A stretch of DNA of 10,100 nucleotides from Pseudomonadota bacterium (GTDB taxonomy: Bacteria > Desulfobacterota > Desulfovibrionia > Desulfovibrionales > Desulfovibrionaceae), in the NCBI GenBank assembly GCA_023438245.1, contig JAEXRD010000044.1, positions 1-10,100 on the forward strand, read 5' to 3'. Below are positions 7,060 to 10,100 of this stretch, in pieces. The notes under the pieces are model-generated. The model made no database searches and was not told the DNA's origin. It saw only the letters and a list, made by a program, of their open reading frames with translations. A program made the position numbers and the translations under genes. The stretch's first letter is position 1, and each line of letters begins with the position of its first letter.

Positions 7060-8694
7060 ATGGCCATCAAGAACAAGTCCGCGCAGTGGACCCCCGCCCA
7101 GGTCAAGGAGGAGATGCTCAAGAAGTATCCCCCCAAGGTGGCCCGCAAGCGCGCTGCTTCCATCCTCATCAACGAGGCGCTCCAGAACACCACGCCCGAG
7201 ATCCAGGCCAACGTGCGCACCATCCCCGGCATCATCACCATGCGCGGGTGCACCTACGCCGGCTGCAAGGGCGTCATCATGGGCCCCACCAGGGACATCG
7301 TGAACCTGGTGCACGGGCCCATCGGCTGCAGCTTCTACGCCTGGCTCACCCGCCGCAACCAGACCGACGCGGGCGAGAGCGGCGAGAACTACATGACCTA
7401 CGCCTTCTCAACCGACATGCAGGACTCCGACATCATCTTCGGCGGCGAAAAGAAGCTCAAGGCCGCCATCCAGGAGGTGTACGACCTGTTCCACCCGCGC
7501 GGCATCGCGGTGTTCGCCACCTGCCCCGTGGGGCTCATCGGCGACGACATCCACGCCGTGGCCAGGGAGATGAAGGAGAAGCTGGGCGACTGCAACGTGT
7601 TCGCCTTCTCCTGCGAGGGCTACAAGGGCGTCTCCCAGTCCGCGGGCCACCACATCGCCAACAACCAGGTGTTCAAGCACCTGGTGGGCAGCGAGCAGAA
7701 CGTCAAGCAGGGCGACTACAAGATCAACCTGCTGGGCGAGTACAACATCGGCGGCGACGGCTTCGAGATCGACCGCATCCTCAAGAAGTGCGGCATCACC
7801 AACATCGCCACCTTCTCCGGCAACTCCACCTACGACCAGTTCAGCACCGCGCACATGGCCGACCTCTCCTGCGTCATGTGCCACCGGTCCATCAACTACG
7901 TGGCCGACATGCTGGAGACCAAGTACGGCATCCCCTGGATCAAGGTGAACTTCATCGGCGCGCACGCCACGGCCAAGAGCCTGCGCAAGATCGGCCAGTA
8001 CTTCGGCGACAAGGCCCTCATCGACCGCATCGAGGACGTCATCGCCGAGGAGATGCCCCAGGTGGAGGCCGCCCTGGCCGACATCGAGCCGCGCACCGCG
8101 GGCAAGACGGCCATGCTCTTCGTGGGCGGCTCCAGAGCCCACCACTACATGGAGCTGTTTGGGGAGCTGGGCATGAAGACCCTCTCCACCGGCTACGAGT
8201 TCGGCCACCGCGACGACTACGAGGGACGCCACGTCATCCCCAACCTCAAGGTCGACGCCGACAGCCGCAACATCGAGGAGATCGAGGTGGAGGCCCACCC
8301 CACCGAGTTCAAGCCCCGCAAGACCGAGGACGAGCTGAAGGCCCTCACGGACTCCGGCTTCCAGTTCAAGGACTACGACGGCCTGATCCCGGACATGGAC
8401 AAGGGCACGCTCATCATCGACGACCTGAACCAGTACGAGGCCGAGAAGCTTGTGGAAATGATCAAGCCCGACATCTTCTGCGCAGGCATCAAGGAGAAGT
8501 ACTCCATCCAGAAGCTCGGCATCCCCATGAAGCAGCTGCACAGCTACGACTACGGCGGACCCTACGCCGGGTTCAAGGGCGCGGTGAACTTCTACAAGGA
8601 GATCGACCGCCTCGTGAACAGCAAGGTCTGGGGCTACATGAAGGCCCCCTGGCAGGAGAACCCCGAACTCTCGGCCACCTACGTCTGGGAATAG
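7060..8694 (+). CDS. nifD: Nitrogenase MoFe protein alpha subunit NifD (cluster III type)
   Basis: Holds FeMo-cofactor, where N2 is reduced to ammonia, and half of the P-cluster; works as an alpha2-beta2 tetramer with NifK. The 544-aa product carries the P-cluster ligands C64 (RGCTYAG), C90 (GPIGCSF) and C155 (ATCPVG), the cofactor ligands C274 (VMCHRSINY) and H494 (QLHSYDY), and the active-site residues Q193 and H197 in GVSQSAGHH. R359 lies in GGSRAHH. It is some 50 residues longer than the Azotobacter protein because of an insertion between about 385 and 445 (including the acidic NIEEIEVEAHPTEFKP stretch), typical of cluster III. All metal ligands for molybdenum nitrogenase are intact. A further cysteine, C69, replaces the serine found in Azotobacter. 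Ribosome site AAGGAG; 13 bases separate it from nifK. Confidence 0.98.
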   Translation: MAIKNKSAQWTPAQVKEEMLKKYPPKVARKRAASILINEALQNTTPEIQANVRTIPGIITMRGCTYAGCKGVIMGPTRDIVNLVHGPIGCSFYAWLTRRNQTDAGESGENYMTYAFSTDMQDSDIIFGGEKKLKAAIQEVYDLFHPRGIAVFATCPVGLIGDDIHAVAREMKEKLGDCNVFAFSCEGYKGVSQSAGHHIANNQVFKHLVGSEQNVKQGDYKINLLGEYNIGGDGFEIDRILKKCGITNIATFSGNSTYDQFSTAHMADLSCVMCHRSINYVADMLETKYGIPWIKVNFIGAHATAKSLRKIGQYFGDKALIDRIEDVIAEEMPQVEAALADIEPRTAGKTAMLFVGGSRAHHYMELFGELGMKTLSTGYEFGHRDDYEGRHVIPNLKVDADSRNIEEIEVEAHPTEFKPRKTEDELKALTDSGFQFKDYDGLIPDMDKGTLIIDDLNQYEAEKLVEMIKPDIFCAGIKEKYSIQKLGIPMKQLHSYDYGGPYAGFKGAVNFYKEIDRLVNSKVWGYMKAPWQENPELSATYVWE

Positions 8695-8707
8695 CGAGGA
8701 TACAGGT

Positions 8708-10081
8708 ATGTTGCTCAGACACACTCCCAAGGAAATCACCGAGCGCAGCGCCGTGATGATCAACCCGGCCAAGACCTGCCAGCCCATCGGGGCCATGTAC
8801 GCGGCGCTGGGCATCCACGGCTGCCTGCCCCACAGCCACGGCAGCCAGGGCTGCTGCGCCTACCACCGCAGCGCGCTGACCAAGCACTACAAGGAGCCCG
8901 TGAGCGCCGCCACCAGCTCCTTCACCGAGGGCGCCAGCGTGTTCGGCGGCCAGGCCAACCTGCTCCAGGCCATCGAGAACATCTTCACGGTCTACGAGCC
9001 GGAAGTCATCGCCGTGCACACCACCTGCCTGTCGGAGACCATCGGCGACGACATCAAGCAGATCCGCGACAAGGCGGACAAGCAGGGCAGCATCCCCAAG
9101 GGCAAGACGGTGCTGTACTGCAACACCCCGTCCTACGTGGGCAGCCACGTCACCGGGTTCTCCAACATGGTCAAGGGCATGACCGAGATCAGCGAGAAGA
9201 CCGGCAAGAAGAGCGGCAAGGTCAACCTCATCCCCGGCTGGGTGGAGCCCTCGGACATGGAGGAGCTCAAGCGCCTGGCCACGATCCTGGGCGTGCCCGT
9301 CACCATGTTCCCGGACACCTCCGGCATCCTGAACGGCCCCATGAGCGGCGAGTTCAAGATGTTCCCCGAGGGCGGGGTCACGGTGAAGGAGCTGCGCGAG
9401 GCCGGCGACGCCATCGGCACCCTGGCCATGGGCGAATGGTGCAGCGCGGACGCCGCCCGCAACCTGGACACCAAGTGCAAGGTGCCCTGCAAGGTGCTGG
9501 ACATGCCCTTCGGGCTCAAGGCCACGGACCGCTTCATCGACGCGCTGCGCATCATCGGCGGCACCCACGTGCCCGAGGAGATCAACCGCGAGCGCGGCCA
9601 GCTGGTGGACATGATCAGCGACACCCACCAGTACTACTACAAGAAGAAGGTGGCGCTGTTCGGCGATCCCGACCAGCTCATCGCCATGACCGAGTTCCTG
9701 GTGTCCATCGACATGTGGCCCGTGCACGTCGTCACCGGCACCCCGGGCGCCAAGTTCGAGAAGCGCATCAAGGAGCTCACCGCCCACCTGCCCTACGAGG
9801 TGAACGTCAAGGCCGCCAGCGACATGTTCCTGCTCCACCAGTGGATCAAGAACGAGCCGGTCGACCTGCTCATCGGCAACACCTACGGCAAGTACATCGC
9901 CCGCGACGAGGACATCCCCTTCCTGCGCTGGGGCTTCCCCATCCTGGACCGCGTGGGCCACCAGTACTTCCCCACCGTCGGGTACAAGGGCGGCCTGCGC
10001 CTGCTGGAGAAGATCCTGGGCCTGCTGCTCGACCGCAAGGACCGCGACGATTCCGAGACCGTGTTCGAACTGACCCTGTAA
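8708..10081 (+). CDS. nifK: Nitrogenase MoFe protein beta subunit NifK
   Basis: Beta subunit of the MoFe protein, sharing the P-cluster with NifD and docking the Fe protein. The 457-aa product has P-cluster ligands C24 (NPAKTCQPIGAMYA), C49 (GSQGCCAYHRS) and C107 (TTCLSETIGDD), and S142 in NTPSYVGSHVTG, the position of the redox-active P-cluster serine. It lacks roughly 50 N-terminal residues found in the Azotobacter protein, matching the longer NifD; this short start is usual in cluster III. The ATG has only GAGG, eight bases upstream, a weaker ribosome site than those of its neighbours. The gene is complete. The 19 bases after its stop are C-rich with no start codon, so nothing can be said of the next gene. 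Confidence 0.98.
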   Translation: MLLRHTPKEITERSAVMINPAKTCQPIGAMYAALGIHGCLPHSHGSQGCCAYHRSALTKHYKEPVSAATSSFTEGASVFGGQANLLQAIENIFTVYEPEVIAVHTTCLSETIGDDIKQIRDKADKQGSIPKGKTVLYCNTPSYVGSHVTGFSNMVKGMTEISEKTGKKSGKVNLIPGWVEPSDMEELKRLATILGVPVTMFPDTSGILNGPMSGEFKMFPEGGVTVKELREAGDAIGTLAMGEWCSADAARNLDTKCKVPCKVLDMPFGLKATDRFIDALRIIGGTHVPEEINRERGQLVDMISDTHQYYYKKKVALFGDPDQLIAMTEFLVSIDMWPVHVVTGTPGAKFEKRIKELTAHLPYEVNVKAASDMFLLHQWIKNEPVDLLIGNTYGKYIARDEDIPFLRWGFPILDRVGHQYFPTVGYKGGLRLLEKILGLLLDRKDRDDSETVFELTL

Positions 10082-10100
10082 TCCCCCCGCCCCCCCGGCC

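Noticed and set aside
7086..8756. Long frame overlapping nifD on the same strand (556 codons)
   Set aside because: An Arg/His/Pro-rich translation in the +3 frame of nifD, typical of GC-rich shadows; no motif or ribosome site.

Overview
The window is a nitrogen-fixation (nif) locus from a GC-rich anaerobic bacterium, most likely a sulfate reducer of the Desulfovibrionaceae or a close relative. Four things point this way: two PII-like genes (nifI1, nifI2) sit between nifH and nifD; NifD is long (544 aa, with an insertion after about residue 385) while NifK is short at its N-terminus (457 aa), a combination typical of the 'cluster III' nitrogenases of anaerobes; NifA carries a GAF sensor domain and its linker has no cysteines; and the coding sequence strongly prefers G/C at third positions. 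The genus is inference.

Layout. The left half is read on the minus strand, from right to left: nifV (homocitrate synthase-like, 4015-5148), an unrecognised 84-aa ORF (3727-3981), a 46-aa ORF with a signal peptide (3522-3662), a GC-rich hairpin (3451-3500), nifA (1668-3239) with its own terminator (1617-1644), then a methyl-accepting chemotaxis protein gene that runs off the left edge (1-1488). The right half is read on the plus strand as a tight operon: nifH (5448-6287), nifI1 (6324-6668), nifI2 (6673-7047), nifD (7060-8694), nifK (8708-10081). The next gene to the right lies outside the window.

Control. The 299-bp gap between nifV and nifH holds two divergent sigma-54 (-24/-12) promoters with identical element spacing: TGGCAC-N5-TTGC for nifH and TGGCAT-N5-ATGC for nifV. 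A dyad, CGACA-ATTC-TGTCG, lies almost exactly midway, 97 and 99 bp from the two -24 GG elements, and looks like a shared activator site. No canonical NifA site (TGT-N10-ACA) was found by eye. A candidate IHF site lies on the nifH side.

How the genes work together. NifA with sigma-54 would activate both divergent units. NifH (Fe protein) passes electrons to NifDK (MoFe protein). NifV would supply homocitrate for FeMo-cofactor. NifI1 and NifI2 would switch off NifDK activity when fixed nitrogen is available. The two small ORFs downstream of nifV share its orientation and have strong ribosome binding sites, so they are probably induced with nitrogenase; their function is unknown. The chemoreceptor gene appears to be a separate unit, possibly under a FliA (sigma-28) promoter. 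No RNA genes, mobile elements or CRISPR arrays were seen.
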